Assembly (NCBI RefSeq): GCF_019711685.1
Contig: NZ_JAIGYQ010000002.1
Coordinates: 62,001 to 126,000 of the forward strand
Reading direction: 5' to 3'
DNA: 64,000 nucleotides
Source of the DNA: Helicobacter turcicus
Lineage (GTDB): Bacteria > Campylobacterota > Campylobacteria > Campylobacterales > Helicobacteraceae
Shown here: positions 1 through 9,092 of the stretch, one piece after another
How the letters are laid out: the number at the start of each line of letters is the position of its first letter
How positions within the stretch are numbered: the first letter of the stretch is position 1
Position numbers and translations under genes: made by a program
The notes under the pieces: model-generated
The model's input: the letters and a program-made list of their open reading frames with translations, nothing else
Databases searched by the model: none
What the model was told of the DNA's origin: nothing

Positions 1-2
1 TC

Positions 3-644
3 TTTGGGAAGAGCGCAGAAGAGATTGAAAATTATGTCGTGCAAAATAATCTTGAAGATTTGGTGTATCGCGCAACGACAGATATTAGTTATCTTAAAGA
101 TATTAAGAATCGTATTAAGAATGACTATCGTCAAAATGCTGGGTTTTTGGAACAGATTAAAATTAGAATCCTAAAATTAAAAGAGTTGCATTTTGATAAC
201 CTTGTGATTCAAACAAACCATACAATTAATCAAGCAGTGTTTGATTATTGTTGTCATCCAAAGTTTGGGGATTCCATTATTGCTTTTAAAAGTGGTTCTA
301 AAGCTTTTGTGCATCATAAACTTTGCGATAGAGCGTATTTGGAAATCCAAAAGGGCGTTAAAATGCTCTATGTAGATTGGCTAGAAGATAAGCTTCAGGC
401 TTATAAATTAATTGTGGCATTGGAGAATCAAAAGGGCGTGTTAGCGAACTTTTTGACATTTTTAGCAAAGCACGATATTAATGTGCTAGGCGTGGAGTTA
501 GGTTCGCAAAAAAGCACTTATGCGACACATTGTGAGTTGCGCTTTGAAAGCAATATTTCAGACTTAAAAGCAATTAGAAGCTTGCTTGGCAGTAACTATA
601 AAATTATTGATGTGTATGCGCTAAAAGACGCGTATGCAAGTTAA
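3..644 (+). CDS. spoT: SpoT/RelA-type (p)ppGpp synthetase/hydrolase, C-terminal part (gene runs off the left edge)
   Basis: The reading frame is already open at base 3 and ends at TAA 642-644, so only the regulatory C-terminus is in the window. About 70 codons in lies a YCCHP...GD...HHKLCD pattern, the conserved Cys/His-containing segment that follows the TGS and helical domains in Rel/Spo proteins, and the last 80 residues form an ACT domain. The (p)ppGpp hydrolase and synthetase domains must lie upstream. Campylobacterota usually carry one bifunctional enzyme, named spoT in H. pylori. It is followed by tyrS 10 bases after its stop, as in H. pylori, so it probably heads or belongs to the spoT-tyrS operon. 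The split between relA and spoT naming cannot be decided from the fragment. Confidence 0.9.
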   Translation, partial: FGKSAEEIENYVVQNNLEDLVYRATTDISYLKDIKNRIKNDYRQNAGFLEQIKIRILKLKELHFDNLVIQTNHTINQAVFDYCCHPKFGDSIIAFKSGSKAFVHHKLCDRAYLEIQKGVKMLYVDWLEDKLQAYKLIVALENQKGVLANFLTFLAKHDINVLGVELGSQKSTYATHCELRFESNISDLKAIRSLLGSNYKIIDVYALKDAYAS

Positions 645-654
645 GGGAGAGAAA

Positions 655-1869
655 ATGTGTGTGGAATCCAAAATCAATGAAGCTTTAGCAGAGATTAAAC
701 GCGGTGTGCAGGAGATTATTGGATTTGATTATATTAAAGAACTCGTAGTAAGGTATTTTAAAGAGGGCAAAACTTACACCATTAAAGCAGGATTTGATCC
801 AACGGCTCCAGATTTGCATTTAGGACACACTGTGCTTTTGCAAAAGTTAGCAACCTTTCAAAAATATGGCGCAAAAGTATTTTTTCTCATTGGTGATTTT
901 ACAGGAATGATTGGCGATCCATCTGGTAAAAGTGAGACTAGAAAGCCTCTAAGTAAAGAGCAAGTTTTACAAAATGCTAAAACTTATGAAGAGCAAGTTT
1001 ATAAAGTGCTTGATTCTTCTAAAATGGAGATTGTGTTTAACTCTAAATGGTTAGATTCTTTAGGGACGCGCGGAATGATTGAGCTTGCAGCAAAATTTTC
1101 AGTTGCAAGAATGCTAGAACGTGATGATTTTGAAAAACGTTTTAAAGCGCAAAACCCAATTAGTATTGTAGAGTTTTTTTATCCGCTTTTGCAAGGTTAT
1201 GATTCAGTGGCTCTAAATTGTGATATTGAGTTTGGTGGCACAGACCAGAAGTTTAATTTACTTATGGGTCGTCATTTGCAACGCGCGTATGGGCTAGAAA
1301 AAGAGCAGTCTGTTGTGATGGTGCCATTGCTTGAGGGCTTAGATGGTGTGCAGAAAATGAGTAAAAGCCTTGGAAATTATGTAGGCATCACGCAAGAGCC
1401 AAAGGAAATGTTTGGACGTCTTTTGAGCATTTCAGATTCCTTAATGTGGCGCTATTATGAGCTTTTAAGCACAAAAAGCCTACAAGAGATTGAAGCACTA
1501 AAACAAGGTGTAGGAAATGGAGAGTTGCACCCAAAAGCAGTGAAAGAAGATTTAGCCCTAGAGATTATCACACGTTATTATGATAGAGATGCTGCAATTG
1601 CGGCAAAGGAAGAGTTTGCAAGAGTTTTTAGTAAAGACGAGTTACCAAGTGATATGCTAACATTTATAAAAGAAAAAGGAATTTGGATTGCACAATTGAC
1701 ACAAGAGTGTGGATTATGCAGTTCTAATTCTGAAGCATTACGTGCAATTAAACAAGGTGCTTTAAAGTTAAATGGTCAAAAAGTAGAGGATTCTAAGTTA
1801 AATTTGCAAGAGGGCGAATATGTCTTGCAGGTTGGAAAACGCAAGTTTGTAAAAGTGATTATTAAATAA
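655..1869 (+). CDS. tyrS: Tyrosyl-tRNA synthetase
   Basis: Class I aminoacyl-tRNA synthetase that charges tRNA-Tyr in the cytoplasm. The protein is 404 residues. The HIGH-type signature reads HLGH at about residues 55-58 within [10 protein letters not shown], and the KMSKS loop is intact at about 234-238. The last 60 residues form an S4-like RNA-binding domain. An in-frame ATG at 634 lies inside the spoT end, but the ATG at 655 has an AAGGGAG ribosome site just upstream and removes a non-conserved extension, so I prefer 655. It sits in a co-directional run with spoT before it and the flavin enzyme 10 bases after it. Confidence 0.96.
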   Translation: MCVESKINEALAEIKRGVQEIIGFDYIKELVVRYFKEGKTYTIKAGFDPTAPDLHLGHTVLLQKLATFQKYGAKVFFLIGDFTGMIGDPSGKSETRKPLSKEQVLQNAKTYEEQVYKVLDSSKMEIVFNSKWLDSLGTRGMIELAAKFSVARMLERDDFEKRFKAQNPISIVEFFYPLLQGYDSVALNCDIEFGGTDQKFNLLMGRHLQRAYGLEKEQSVVMVPLLEGLDGVQKMSKSLGNYVGITQEPKEMFGRLLSISDSLMWRYYELLSTKSLQEIEALKQGVGNGELHPKAVKEDLALEIITRYYDRDAAIAAKEEFARVFSKDELPSDMLTFIKEKGIWIAQLTQECGLCSSNSEALRAIKQGALKLNGQKVEDSKLNLQEGEYVLQVGKRKFVKVIIK

Positions 1870-1879
1870 AAGGAAATTT

Positions 1880-2971
1880 ATGCCAAATACGACACTAAAA
1901 CCCATAAAAATCGGTAAATACACAATTGAGATTCCTATTTTTCAAGGGGGAATGGGAGTTGGGATTAGTTGGGATAAACTTGCAGGAAGTGTCTCAAAAA
2001 CAGGAGCTATGGGGATCGTGTCGTGTGTGGGGACTGGGTATTATCAAAAAAGTGCATTTATCCAAAAAGCAGTCAAGAATCGCCCATTTGATACGTTAAA
2101 TTTCTATTCTAAGGAATCCTTGTTTGAGATTTTTAAAAATGCTAGAAAAATTTGTGGCGAGAATCCATTAGGTGCGAATATCCTTTATGCGATTAATGAG
2201 TATGGGCGTGTGGTAAGGGACGCGTGTGAAGCAGGTGCTAATGCGATTATTACAGGGGCTGGATTGCCCACAAATATGCCCGAATTTACAAGTAATTTTC
2301 CAAATGTCGCACTCATTCCAATTGTTTCATCAGCTAAAGCATTAAAGATTCTATGTAAGCGTTGGGAAGGGCGCTATAAAAGGATTCCAGATGCAGTTAT
2401 TGTAGAGGGTCCTTTAAGTGGTGGGCATCAAGGGGTGAGCTATGAGGACTGCTTTAAGCCAGAACATCAGCTAGAGGCGGTTGTGCCTGAAGTGCTAGAA
2501 GAGAGTAAGAAATGGGGGGAGATTCCACTTATTGCTGCAGGAGGGATTTGGGATAGAAAAGATATTGATAGCATTATGCAGCTTGGGGCAAGTGGTGTGC
2601 AAATGGGGACTCGCTTTTTGGGTGCTAAAGAATGTGATGCAAGCTTTTATAACACGCTTATGCCAAAAGTAAAAAAAGAGGACATTGAATTGATTAAATC
2701 TCCAGTTGGTTACCCAGCACGTGCAGTTGTTACGGGTGTAATTAAGGGATTAAGAGAGGGTAGGTTGCCTAAGATTGCTTGTATTAGTAATTGCGTTGCT
2801 CCTTGCCATAGGGGCGAAGAGGCAAAGAAAGTGGGTTATTGCATTGCAGATGGTTTAGGTGATGGTTATTTGGGCGATTCAGAAAATGGCTTGTATTTCA
2901 CTGGGGCAAATGGATATAGAATTGAAAAAATCCAAAGCGTGCAAGAAATCATTAATGAATTAAGTCAATGA
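1880..2971 (+). CDS. Nitronate monooxygenase / 2-nitropropane dioxygenase family flavoprotein
   Basis: FMN-binding TIM-barrel enzyme of the nitronate monooxygenase/FabK superfamily, 363 residues. The N-terminal FQGGMGVGIS loop, the GPLSGGHQG segment near residue 180 with the family's active-site histidine, and the AAGGIWD and GASGVQMGTRF phosphate-binding segments near 220-245 are all seen. The biological substrate is not known from sequence: members oxidise alkyl nitronates, while FabK relatives reduce enoyl-ACP. The extended C-terminal region with several cysteines (CISNCVAPC) is typical of the longer form found in Campylobacterota. The ATG has an AAAGGA site. The stop overlaps the amiA start in an ATGA, so the two are translationally coupled. 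Confidence 0.85.
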   Translation: MPNTTLKPIKIGKYTIEIPIFQGGMGVGISWDKLAGSVSKTGAMGIVSCVGTGYYQKSAFIQKAVKNRPFDTLNFYSKESLFEIFKNARKICGENPLGANILYAINEYGRVVRDACEAGANAIITGAGLPTNMPEFTSNFPNVALIPIVSSAKALKILCKRWEGRYKRIPDAVIVEGPLSGGHQGVSYEDCFKPEHQLEAVVPEVLEESKKWGEIPLIAAGGIWDRKDIDSIMQLGASGVQMGTRFLGAKECDASFYNTLMPKVKKEDIELIKSPVGYPARAVVTGVIKGLREGRLPKIACISNCVAPCHRGEEAKKVGYCIADGLGDGYLGDSENGLYFTGANGYRIEKIQSVQEIINELSQ

Positions 2972-4104
2972 TACGTCTGATTATTGCGTTTTGCTTATGT
3001 TCTACACTGCTTTTAGCAGATTTGAAAATTACAGCTGTTAAGCAGCTACAAGATGGAATCGCACTAGATTTTAATACAAATATTAAAAAGAATGCTTTTA
3101 AGCGCTTTGTATTAGAAAATAAAGATGCAATTCGTTATGTGTATGATATTAACGCAGAGCTCTTGGGTTCTGCAAGAGTGTTTGATTTTCAAGATAATGC
3201 AAGCATTAAAATCGCACAAAATTCTAAGGAGAAAGTGCGTCTTGTTATTGCGCTTCCAAAGCGAGCAGAGATTGATTTAGATGTTGAAAAAAAGCGTGCA
3301 AACTTTAGGATTCCAAACCTAAAGATGCAAACAGATAGCATTTCCATTGCTGCATTGTTTGATAGAAAAGCCACGCAAAAGGTGGAATCTAGAATTAATA
3401 AAACACCACAAAAAATAGCTACGACAAAAGGTAAGATTATTGTTGTAGATCCAGGTCATGGCGGTAAGGATTGTGGGGCGATTGGTGTGGAGAAAGTGTG
3501 TGAGAAAGCCATAGTGCTAAAGATTGGCAAATATTTGAGTGATGAGCTTAGGAAACGTGGTTATAGGGTGTATATGACACGGCAAAAAGATGTGTTTATT
3601 GGATTACGTCAAAGAACGACTTTTGCAAATAATAAAAATGCAGATTTGTTTATTTCTATCCATGCTAATGCAATTGCGGAGAATAAGGCGAAGTTTGAGG
3701 GGGTTGAGAGCTATTTTCTTTCTACTGCAAGAAGTGAACGCGCTAAGAAAGTGGCGGCTTTAGAAAATAAAGATGATACAGAAGTGATGAATTATTTCTC
3801 CAAACAATCCTTTTTAAATACACTAAACACACAAAGAATTGTAGCTTCTAATAAGCTTGCTATTGACATCCAATACGGAATACTTCAAGAATTGCGTCAA
3901 AAGTATAAAGGTATTATAGATGGTGGTGTGCGTGAGGGACCTTTTTGGGTGCTTGTGGGTGCGCTTATGCCTTCTGTGCTTTTAGAAGTGGGCTACATTA
4001 CTCACCCAACAGAGGGTAAGCGCATTAATCAAAGTGCTTACCAAAAAGCACTTGCACTAGGAATTGCTGATGGTGTGGATGGGTATTTCCAAAAAAATCC
4101 ATAA
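2968..4104 (+). CDS. amiA: N-acetylmuramoyl-L-alanine amidase, AmiA/AmiC type
   Basis: Periplasmic zinc amidase that cuts the bond between N-acetylmuramic acid and L-alanine of the stem peptide during daughter cell separation. The first 17 residues are a signal peptide ending in LLLA-D. An AMIN-like beta domain covers roughly 20-110 and the Amidase_3 catalytic domain 155-375. Metal ligands are visible: DPGHGGKD (His164), a Glu in the following GVEKVCEKA segment and SIHANA (His232); the catalytic Glu is in LLEVGYITHP near the end. The start overlaps the preceding stop by 4 bases. The gene order spoT-tyrS-oxidoreductase-amiA matches H. pylori as I remember it. Confidence 0.93.
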   Translation: MIRLIIAFCLCSTLLLADLKITAVKQLQDGIALDFNTNIKKNAFKRFVLENKDAIRYVYDINAELLGSARVFDFQDNASIKIAQNSKEKVRLVIALPKRAEIDLDVEKKRANFRIPNLKMQTDSISIAALFDRKATQKVESRINKTPQKIATTKGKIIVVDPGHGGKDCGAIGVEKVCEKAIVLKIGKYLSDELRKRGYRVYMTRQKDVFIGLRQRTTFANNKNADLFISIHANAIAENKAKFEGVESYFLSTARSERAKKVAALENKDDTEVMNYFSKQSFLNTLNTQRIVASNKLAIDIQYGILQELRQKYKGIIDGGVREGPFWVLVGALMPSVLLEVGYITHPTEGKRINQSAYQKALALGIADGVDGYFQKNP

Positions 4105-4114
4105 AGGTTAAAGA

Positions 4115-4951
4115 ATGCGTAAAATTACTATCCCATATTTAGTTTTTACCTCTTTGTATTTTGTGTTAGCACTTTTTACGATTCTAATGTTAGTTTTAAC
4201 GAGCTGTTTTGATGAGTTTGGGCAAATGTTTCGTCTAACTACGCAACCTTTTGGGGTATATTTTGATATTGGAATCGTTTTATTAACTTGTAGTGTGATT
4301 GTAGCGATTTTTAATATTGTGCGTATTTATATTAGCCATCTACCAAAGCTGTATAGCGTTGCTATTGGGGTTGTGCTGTGCGGTTTTTTATTCTTGCTTT
4401 ATAGTGAGATGTTTTTGCTAGAGCGCGTGTTTTTAGATATTTTCTCTCTTGAGGACTCCATTGCTCTAAATAATGAAAATATTTTTTATAAAAATGCATA
4501 TCAAATCATCACGGATTATTTATTCTATTGCTTTTTTATCCTGCTTCCCTTTATTGCGTATCTTATTAATTTAAGTTTTGACAAAAGTGCTATTGGAAAG
4601 GTTTTGCAATTGACTCAGCCGAGTTTTAATGTAATGATTTGTGCGCTTTTTGGTTTTGCAATTACACCATTTTTTAAAAGTGGAATGTATGGCTATGTGG
4701 ATTTAGGATTATTTTGCTTAGGACTTTATTTTGTGGGGCATTACTGCTTTAAACGTTATAGTAGTATAGATTCCTATGAATATTTTAATGTGTTTTTATT
4801 GCTTGTGGTGTTCCTTGTAATGCTCTTTGGAGATTTTAAGTTTGTCAATGGAGAATCATATTTTGAGGTGCGCAAAGTATTTTATATCTTAGTATTATTT
4901 GGTTGGAGTAATAGTTGGATGATGAAGCTAACAACCAAAAGAAAAACATAA
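4115..4951 (+). CDS. Polytopic membrane protein of unknown function
   Basis: A 278-residue protein that I do not recognise. About eight hydrophobic segments are visible (roughly residues 4-28, 45-70, 78-100, 125-150, 160-182, 190-208, 222-242 and 252-268), with short loops and no soluble domain, signal peptide or obvious catalytic motif. Charged residues are few and it ends in a basic KLTTKRKT tail. The ATG is preceded by an AAAGG site. It lies 10 bases after amiA and 11 before trpB, in the same direction, so it is probably co-transcribed with both. Nothing in the sequence says whether its job relates to the cell wall or to amino acids. Confidence 0.75.
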   Translation: MRKITIPYLVFTSLYFVLALFTILMLVLTSCFDEFGQMFRLTTQPFGVYFDIGIVLLTCSVIVAIFNIVRIYISHLPKLYSVAIGVVLCGFLFLLYSEMFLLERVFLDIFSLEDSIALNNENIFYKNAYQIITDYLFYCFFILLPFIAYLINLSFDKSAIGKVLQLTQPSFNVMICALFGFAITPFFKSGMYGYVDLGLFCLGLYFVGHYCFKRYSSIDSYEYFNVFLLLVVFLVMLFGDFKFVNGESYFEVRKVFYILVLFGWSNSWMMKLTTKRKT

Positions 4952-4962
4952 AAGGAGAAGAT

Positions 4963-6171
4963 ATGCAAAAACCTTATTTAAAAGAGTTTCCAAATGCAGA
5001 AGGATTTTTTGGGAGCTTTGGTGGAAGTTTCGTGCCAAGTGCAATTAAAAAGGCAATGGATGAAATTAACATAGCTTATGATTTAATTGCGAAAAATAGT
5101 GATTTTATTACGGAATTGCGCAAAATTAGGAAGCATTTTCAAGGTCGTCCTACACCAATTTACTTTGCGCACAACTTAACAAAAAAATACGGTGGAGCTG
5201 GGATTTATCTAAAGCGAGAGGATTTAAATCACACAGGAGCGCATAAATTAAATCATTGTATGGGTGAGGCACTTTTAGCAAAATTTATGGGCAAAAGAAA
5301 ACTTATCGCAGAAACTGGAGCTGGACAACATGGTGTAGCTCTAGCAACGGCTGCAGCGTATTTTGGGCTAGAGTGTGAAATTCATATGGGTGAAGTGGAT
5401 ATTGCAAAAGAGCATCCAAATGTTATTAGAATGAAGATTTTAGGGGCTAAGGTTGTGCCTGTTAGCTTTGGCGCAAAAACACTAAAAGAAGCTGTGGATT
5501 CTGCATTTGAAGCATATTTGAAAGATTTGGATAACTCTATTTATGCTATTGGCTCTGTAGTTGGTCCTCATCCTTTTCCTAAAATGGTGCGTGATTTTCA
5601 AGCCATTGTCGGTGTGGAATCTAGGGAGCAGTTTTTAGAAATGACGGGAGAGTTGCCAGATATTGTAACAGCTTGCTTAGGTGGAGGAAGTAATGCGATG
5701 GGGATTTTTAGTGGGTTTATCGATGATCCTGTTGAGCTTGTTAGCGTTGAGCCATTAGGGCTAGGTAGTAAGCTTGGGCAGCATGCAGCAAGTCTTAGTT
5801 ATGGAAGCGAGGGTGTGATGCACGGATTTAACTCTATAATGTTAAAAGACAAAAATGGTGAACCAGCACCTGTGTATAGCGTGGCAAGCGGGCTTGATTA
5901 TCCAAGTGTGGGACCAGAACATGCATATTTAAAGAGTATTAAGCGCACAAAAACTGCGACAATTTTGGACAAAGAAGCCATTAATGCGTTTTTTGAGTTA
6001 AGCAGGAATGAAGGGATTATTCCAGCAATTGAATCTAGTCATGCTGTTGCCTATGCGCTAAAAATTGCTCCAGAACTAAAGGGTAAAAAGATTCTAATTA
6101 ATCTTAGCGGCAGAGGGGATAAGGATATTGATTTTGTCGTAGAAAAATATGGTTATGGGGAATTAGTTTGA
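4963..6171 (+). CDS. trpB: Tryptophan synthase beta chain (stand-alone, TrpB family)
   Basis: PLP-dependent beta-replacement enzyme of 402 residues, normally joining indole and serine into tryptophan. The PLP lysine is in HTGAHKLNH (about Lys95), the catalytic glutamate in AETGAGQHG (about Glu117), and the phosphate-binding GGGSNAMG and C-terminal NLSGRGDKD are intact. An AAAGGAGAAG site points to the ATG at 4963; an ATG at 4915 lies inside the preceding gene and only adds unconserved residues. No trpA, trpC, trpD or trpE is in the window. The HKLNHCMGE segment departs from the usual HKINN.xGQ of TrpA-partnered enzymes. It could be a divergent trpB working on free indole or another amino acid, so the exact substrate is less certain than the family. 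Confidence 0.86.
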   Translation: MQKPYLKEFPNAEGFFGSFGGSFVPSAIKKAMDEINIAYDLIAKNSDFITELRKIRKHFQGRPTPIYFAHNLTKKYGGAGIYLKREDLNHTGAHKLNHCMGEALLAKFMGKRKLIAETGAGQHGVALATAAAYFGLECEIHMGEVDIAKEHPNVIRMKILGAKVVPVSFGAKTLKEAVDSAFEAYLKDLDNSIYAIGSVVGPHPFPKMVRDFQAIVGVESREQFLEMTGELPDIVTACLGGGSNAMGIFSGFIDDPVELVSVEPLGLGSKLGQHAASLSYGSEGVMHGFNSIMLKDKNGEPAPVYSVASGLDYPSVGPEHAYLKSIKRTKTATILDKEAINAFFELSRNEGIIPAIESSHAVAYALKIAPELKGKKILINLSGRGDKDIDFVVEKYGYGELV

Positions 6172-6203
6172 AATTAGGTCAAAGTTAGAGTCAAGAAATT
6201 AAG

Positions 6204-6227
6204 GCTTTCCTTTATGCAAAGGAAAGC
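6204..6227. repeat. Perfect 10-bp inverted repeat between convergent trpB and the next gene
   Basis: GCTTTCCTTT and AAAGGAAAGC flank a 4-base ATGC loop. The stem lies 32 bases after trpB and 50 bases before the stop of the convergent minus-strand gene. It can fold on either strand, and the position suggests a transcription stop shared by both genes. However, the plus strand is followed by an A-run and not a T-run, so it is not a textbook intrinsic terminator. Confidence 0.6.
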
Positions 6228-6276
6228 AAAAAATTAATAGAGGGCTTTAAAAAAATAGAATCTAAATTTAGATAAG

Positions 6277-7296
6277 TTAATCAAGCAAGAAAAGTTCTAG
6301 CGGATATTTCTTTCCAAAATCTTTTAAATCCAAATATGCGCGCACCTTTAGTAATTCATTATCCAGATGCGTTTTTAAACGTTCTCTTGCTTCTTCTAGC
6401 ATTTCAAGTTCTAGTAGAACATAAAAATACGCGACTTCAGCCTTTTCATCTTGGGTTGCTAATTCTTCAAATAAACCTACCCAACTTTCAGGTTCATAGC
6501 ATTCTTTCATCTTTTGAGCAAGCAATAAATAGTCTTGCTTGCTATACCCTACTTCTGCACAAAGTTGAGCAATTTCTTTATTGCTAAAGTCTATTTTCTT
6601 TGCATAGCACATTTCAAGGATTATGTTTGTAATATCTTTATTGAGTTTTACTGCACCAACAAAGCGCTTAATATCTTTTAGATTGTCGCTTTCAAGGAGC
6701 TTTTTTAGGGCTGCACGTTTGTATGTTTCATCGAAGTTCGCACGTTTTAGCACTTCTGTAGCAAACTTCTCATCATGTTGGATTTGGTTAAGTGTGTTTT
6801 GGCGCACAAAAGGTGATTTATCATTAGGATTAAACTTTTTTAAATTAACATATTCTCCGCGCTTTAAATCTCCTAAAAGCTCAATAAGTTCATCTATTCT
6901 AGCTTCGCCACTTTTTAGTGCAACCCCTTCTTTAACATCAAAGGTTAGGTTATTTAGTAAAATAGAGAGGGATTTATAGCGATTCATTGTGGGTTGCTTG
7001 AGTGTGGAATTTTTCCCTAGAAGTTGATTTTCTAGTTGCTCAAGCAGGATTTTATAGTCGTTTTTATATTTTGTACGTTTGCGCCACATTCTGTATGTGC
7101 CACCTGCTTCCAAAAACACAACGATAATAAAAAATGCAACAACAGGTAAAATATACCAAATAGCCACAGGTAAAGTGATGCTTCTTGTGCTAAATGGGAG
7201 CATAAAAGTGTAGCTTTCTCCACTTAAGCTATAAACATAAAGTCCTAAGAGCACAATAAAGACAAATAATGCACCAATGTAATACTTAAATTTCAT
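6277..7296 (-). CDS. Conserved membrane-anchored protein of unknown function
   Basis: A 339-residue protein with two N-terminal membrane helices (about 5-24 and 42-65) and a long, mainly helical soluble part rich in Leu, Lys and Glu, probably facing the cytoplasm. The soluble part looks like an alpha-solenoid, but I could not pin repeat boundaries. No catalytic motif is seen. It is the last gene of an accD-rlmH-dksA-membrane protein block that I remember in the same order in C. jejuni (Cj0127c to Cj0124c), so it is a conserved Campylobacterota gene. Its start follows the dksA stop directly. Confidence 0.8.
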   Translation of the reverse strand: MKFKYYIGALFVFIVLLGLYVYSLSGESYTFMLPFSTRSITLPVAIWYILPVVAFFIIVVFLEAGGTYRMWRKRTKYKNDYKILLEQLENQLLGKNSTLKQPTMNRYKSLSILLNNLTFDVKEGVALKSGEARIDELIELLGDLKRGEYVNLKKFNPNDKSPFVRQNTLNQIQHDEKFATEVLKRANFDETYKRAALKKLLESDNLKDIKRFVGAVKLNKDITNIILEMCYAKKIDFSNKEIAQLCAEVGYSKQDYLLLAQKMKECYEPESWVGLFEELATQDEKAEVAYFYVLLELEMLEEARERLKTHLDNELLKVRAYLDLKDFGKKYPLELFLLD

Positions 7297-7297
7297 A

Positions 7298-7651
7298 TTA
7301 ATCCTTTGAATTTTTTTCTACAATTTCTCGGCATACTATACAATATTTTGCATGTGGTTTTGCTTTTAAGCGCTCTTTTGCAATGGGCTCATCGCACATT
7401 TCACAGACTCCATAAGTGTCTTGTTCGATTTTTGTAAGGGCAGAATCAATGTATTCAAGTTCTGTGTTATGGTTTGTAAAAATTGAGCTATCTAGAGTGT
7501 TTTTCATATGCATTGCAACATGGTCAGCCTCATCAAAGGATAAACCACGTATATTTTCCATAGATTTGCAATGCTCTAGATTGTTATCTAGGATTGCTTG
7601 GCGCTTTTGTAGTAATACCTTTTTAAAGTTTTCCAATTCCTCTTGTCGCAT
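7298..7651 (-). CDS. dksA: DksA/TraR-type zinc-finger transcription factor
   Basis: A 117-residue protein with a coiled-coil N-terminal half and a four-cysteine C4 zinc finger near the end (CEMC ... CIVC), the hallmark of DksA, which binds the secondary channel of RNA polymerase and works with ppGpp. The upstream in-frame ATG at 7702 would add 17 hydrophobic, unconserved residues overlapping rlmH; the ATG at 7651 has a GGGAAA site and begins with MRQEELENFK. The conserved DxxDxA motif of E. coli DksA appears only loosely, as DEADHVA about residues 39-45, so a shorter DksA-like factor is the safest description. Confidence 0.88.
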   Translation of the reverse strand: MRQEELENFKKVLLQKRQAILDNNLEHCKSMENIRGLSFDEADHVAMHMKNTLDSSIFTNHNTELEYIDSALTKIEQDTYGVCEMCDEPIAKERLKAKPHAKYCIVCREIVEKNSKD

Positions 7652-7661
7652 CTGTTTCCCT

Positions 7662-8129
7662 TTATTTATGATATGGATGATTATTGAGTAAGCAAAATGC
7701 ACGATAAATTTGTTCGCTTAACACCACTTTAGTAATCTTGTGACTAAATGTCAATGGTGAGAGTGAGATTTGTGTATTACAATTTTGGGTAAAATTTTCT
7801 TCAAGCCCATAAGCTCCGCCGATAAAAAATGCAACTTCTCCCTTATCTTGTAAGATTTTTGCAAAAGCAAAGGAATCCAAAGTTCTAGCATTTGGTGTTA
7901 GAGCAATTTTGTAAGTGTTTTGCTTTAAAACTTTTAAAAAAGCCTGTGTATAGGATTTTTGTGCTTCAAGTGGTTCTTGTTTTTGACTCTCTTTAATGTG
8001 TTTGGAGAAGAGGTTAATAAACTCTATCTTTGCCCCAAAGTTTGCACAAAGGGTAGCAAATTCATTACAAAGCGTAGTGCTTAAATCTTTATTATTTTTT
8101 GCAATATAATAGATATTAACTTTTATCAT
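7662..8129 (-). CDS. rlmH: 23S rRNA (pseudouridine1915-N3)-methyltransferase RlmH
   Basis: SPOUT-class methyltransferase of 155 residues that uses SAM to methylate pseudouridine 1915 of 23S rRNA. The C-terminal half carries the family signature: the knot segment FIGGAYGL, then LSPLTFSHKI and VVLSEQIYRAFCLL, and a final pYHK. The start at 8129 (MIKVNIYY) matches the family N-terminus; a longer frame from 8174 would overlap accD and adds nothing conserved. It lies between accD and dksA in a minus-strand operon. Confidence 0.93.
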   Translation of the reverse strand: MIKVNIYYIAKNNKDLSTTLCNEFATLCANFGAKIEFINLFSKHIKESQKQEPLEAQKSYTQAFLKVLKQNTYKIALTPNARTLDSFAFAKILQDKGEVAFFIGGAYGLEENFTQNCNTQISLSPLTFSHKITKVVLSEQIYRAFCLLNNHPYHK

Positions 8130-8136
8130 AGGATTT

Positions 8137-8985
8137 TTATGCTTGGGCTGTAAAATACTCCAATATTTGAGCAATGGTTTTTTTCATATCTTTGCGTTGG
8201 ACAATCATATCAATAAGTCCATGCTCAAGTAGAAATTCCGCAGTTTGGAATCCTTGTGGTAAATCTGTGCCAATAGTTTGTTTAATCACCCTTGCTCCTG
8301 CAAAACCAATCATTGCACCAGGTTCTGCCATAATCACATCGCCCAAAAACGCAAAGGATGCGCTCACTCCTCCCATTGTTGGATCGCTTAGCACGGAGAT
8401 AAAAGGTAACCCCGCTTGACTTAGTGCATTAAGCGCGGCAGAAGTCTTTGCCATTTGCATTAAGGAATAAGTGGATTCTTGCATTCTAGCACCACCGCTA
8501 GTGCTAACGATAATAAGTCCTTGTTTTTTTTCTATGGCTCTTGCAATGGCACGTACGATTTTTTCTCCTTCAACAGAAGCAAGTGAGCCACCCATAAAAC
8601 TAAAATCAAAAAGGGCAATTTGCGCACTAATTCCATTTATTGTGCATTCTCCACTTACAATAGAACTCGGTCGTCCGCATTTGCTAGCATTTTCTTCAAC
8701 ACGTTTTTTGTAACTTTTTTTATCTACGAAACCTAGCGGATCGTTTGGGCTTAGCTCTTTATCAAACTCTATGAAGCTACCTTCATCACACATTAAAGTG
8801 ATTCTATCTTGCAGATTAATACGCATATGAAAGTTACATTTTGGGCAGGTGTAGTGTTGGGTAATAATTTCTTTGTAATACATTAGCGCATTACAACTAG
8901 GACATTTAATCCAATGGCTTGGAGCTTCCTTTGGCAAGGCTCTTTCATCTTTTGTAAAGTTCTTAAAAAAATCTGCAAACCCCAT
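8137..8985 (-). CDS. accD: Acetyl-CoA carboxylase, carboxyltransferase subunit beta
   Basis: Carboxyltransferase beta subunit, which with AccA moves the carboxyl group from biotin to acetyl-CoA to make malonyl-CoA for fatty acid synthesis. The protein is 282 residues with the four-cysteine zinc finger at Cys28, Cys31, Cys47 and Cys50. The crotonase-type acyl-CoA site follows: TSGGARMQES near the middle, then DPTMGGVSASFA and GFAGARVI. The ATG at 8985 has an AGGAAG site; an in-frame ATG at 9018 is too far upstream. It heads the minus-strand run accD-rlmH-dksA-membrane protein. Confidence 0.96.
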   Translation of the reverse strand: MGFADFFKNFTKDERALPKEAPSHWIKCPSCNALMYYKEIITQHYTCPKCNFHMRINLQDRITLMCDEGSFIEFDKELSPNDPLGFVDKKSYKKRVEENASKCGRPSSIVSGECTINGISAQIALFDFSFMGGSLASVEGEKIVRAIARAIEKKQGLIIVSTSGGARMQESTYSLMQMAKTSAALNALSQAGLPFISVLSDPTMGGVSASFAFLGDVIMAEPGAMIGFAGARVIKQTIGTDLPQGFQTAEFLLEHGLIDMIVQRKDMKKTIAQILEYFTAQA

Positions 8986-9044
8986 TGTGCTTCCTCGTAT
9001 AAGTCTTACTAAATGCAATACTTTTGTAATTTTGTAAAAACAGC

Positions 9045-9054
9045 TAGAATTATA
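9045..9054. promoter_or_regulatory. Overlapping divergent -10 elements between accD and mnmD-like gene
   Basis: On the minus strand TATAAT occupies 9054-9049, about 64 bases from the accD ATG. On the plus strand TAGAAT occupies 9045-9050, about 42 bases from the next gene. Both resemble the -10 element of Campylobacterota sigma-70 promoters, where -35 motifs are weak or absent. The two overlap almost completely, so polymerase could probably bind only one direction at a time. Confidence 0.45.
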
Positions 9055-9092
9055 TAAAATTATCCATCAATTTTCACTAAAGACGATAAAAA

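Noticed and set aside
8174-8713. Plus-strand reading frames inside accD
   Set aside because: They are mirror frames of a well-conserved gene, have no ribosome site and no motif.
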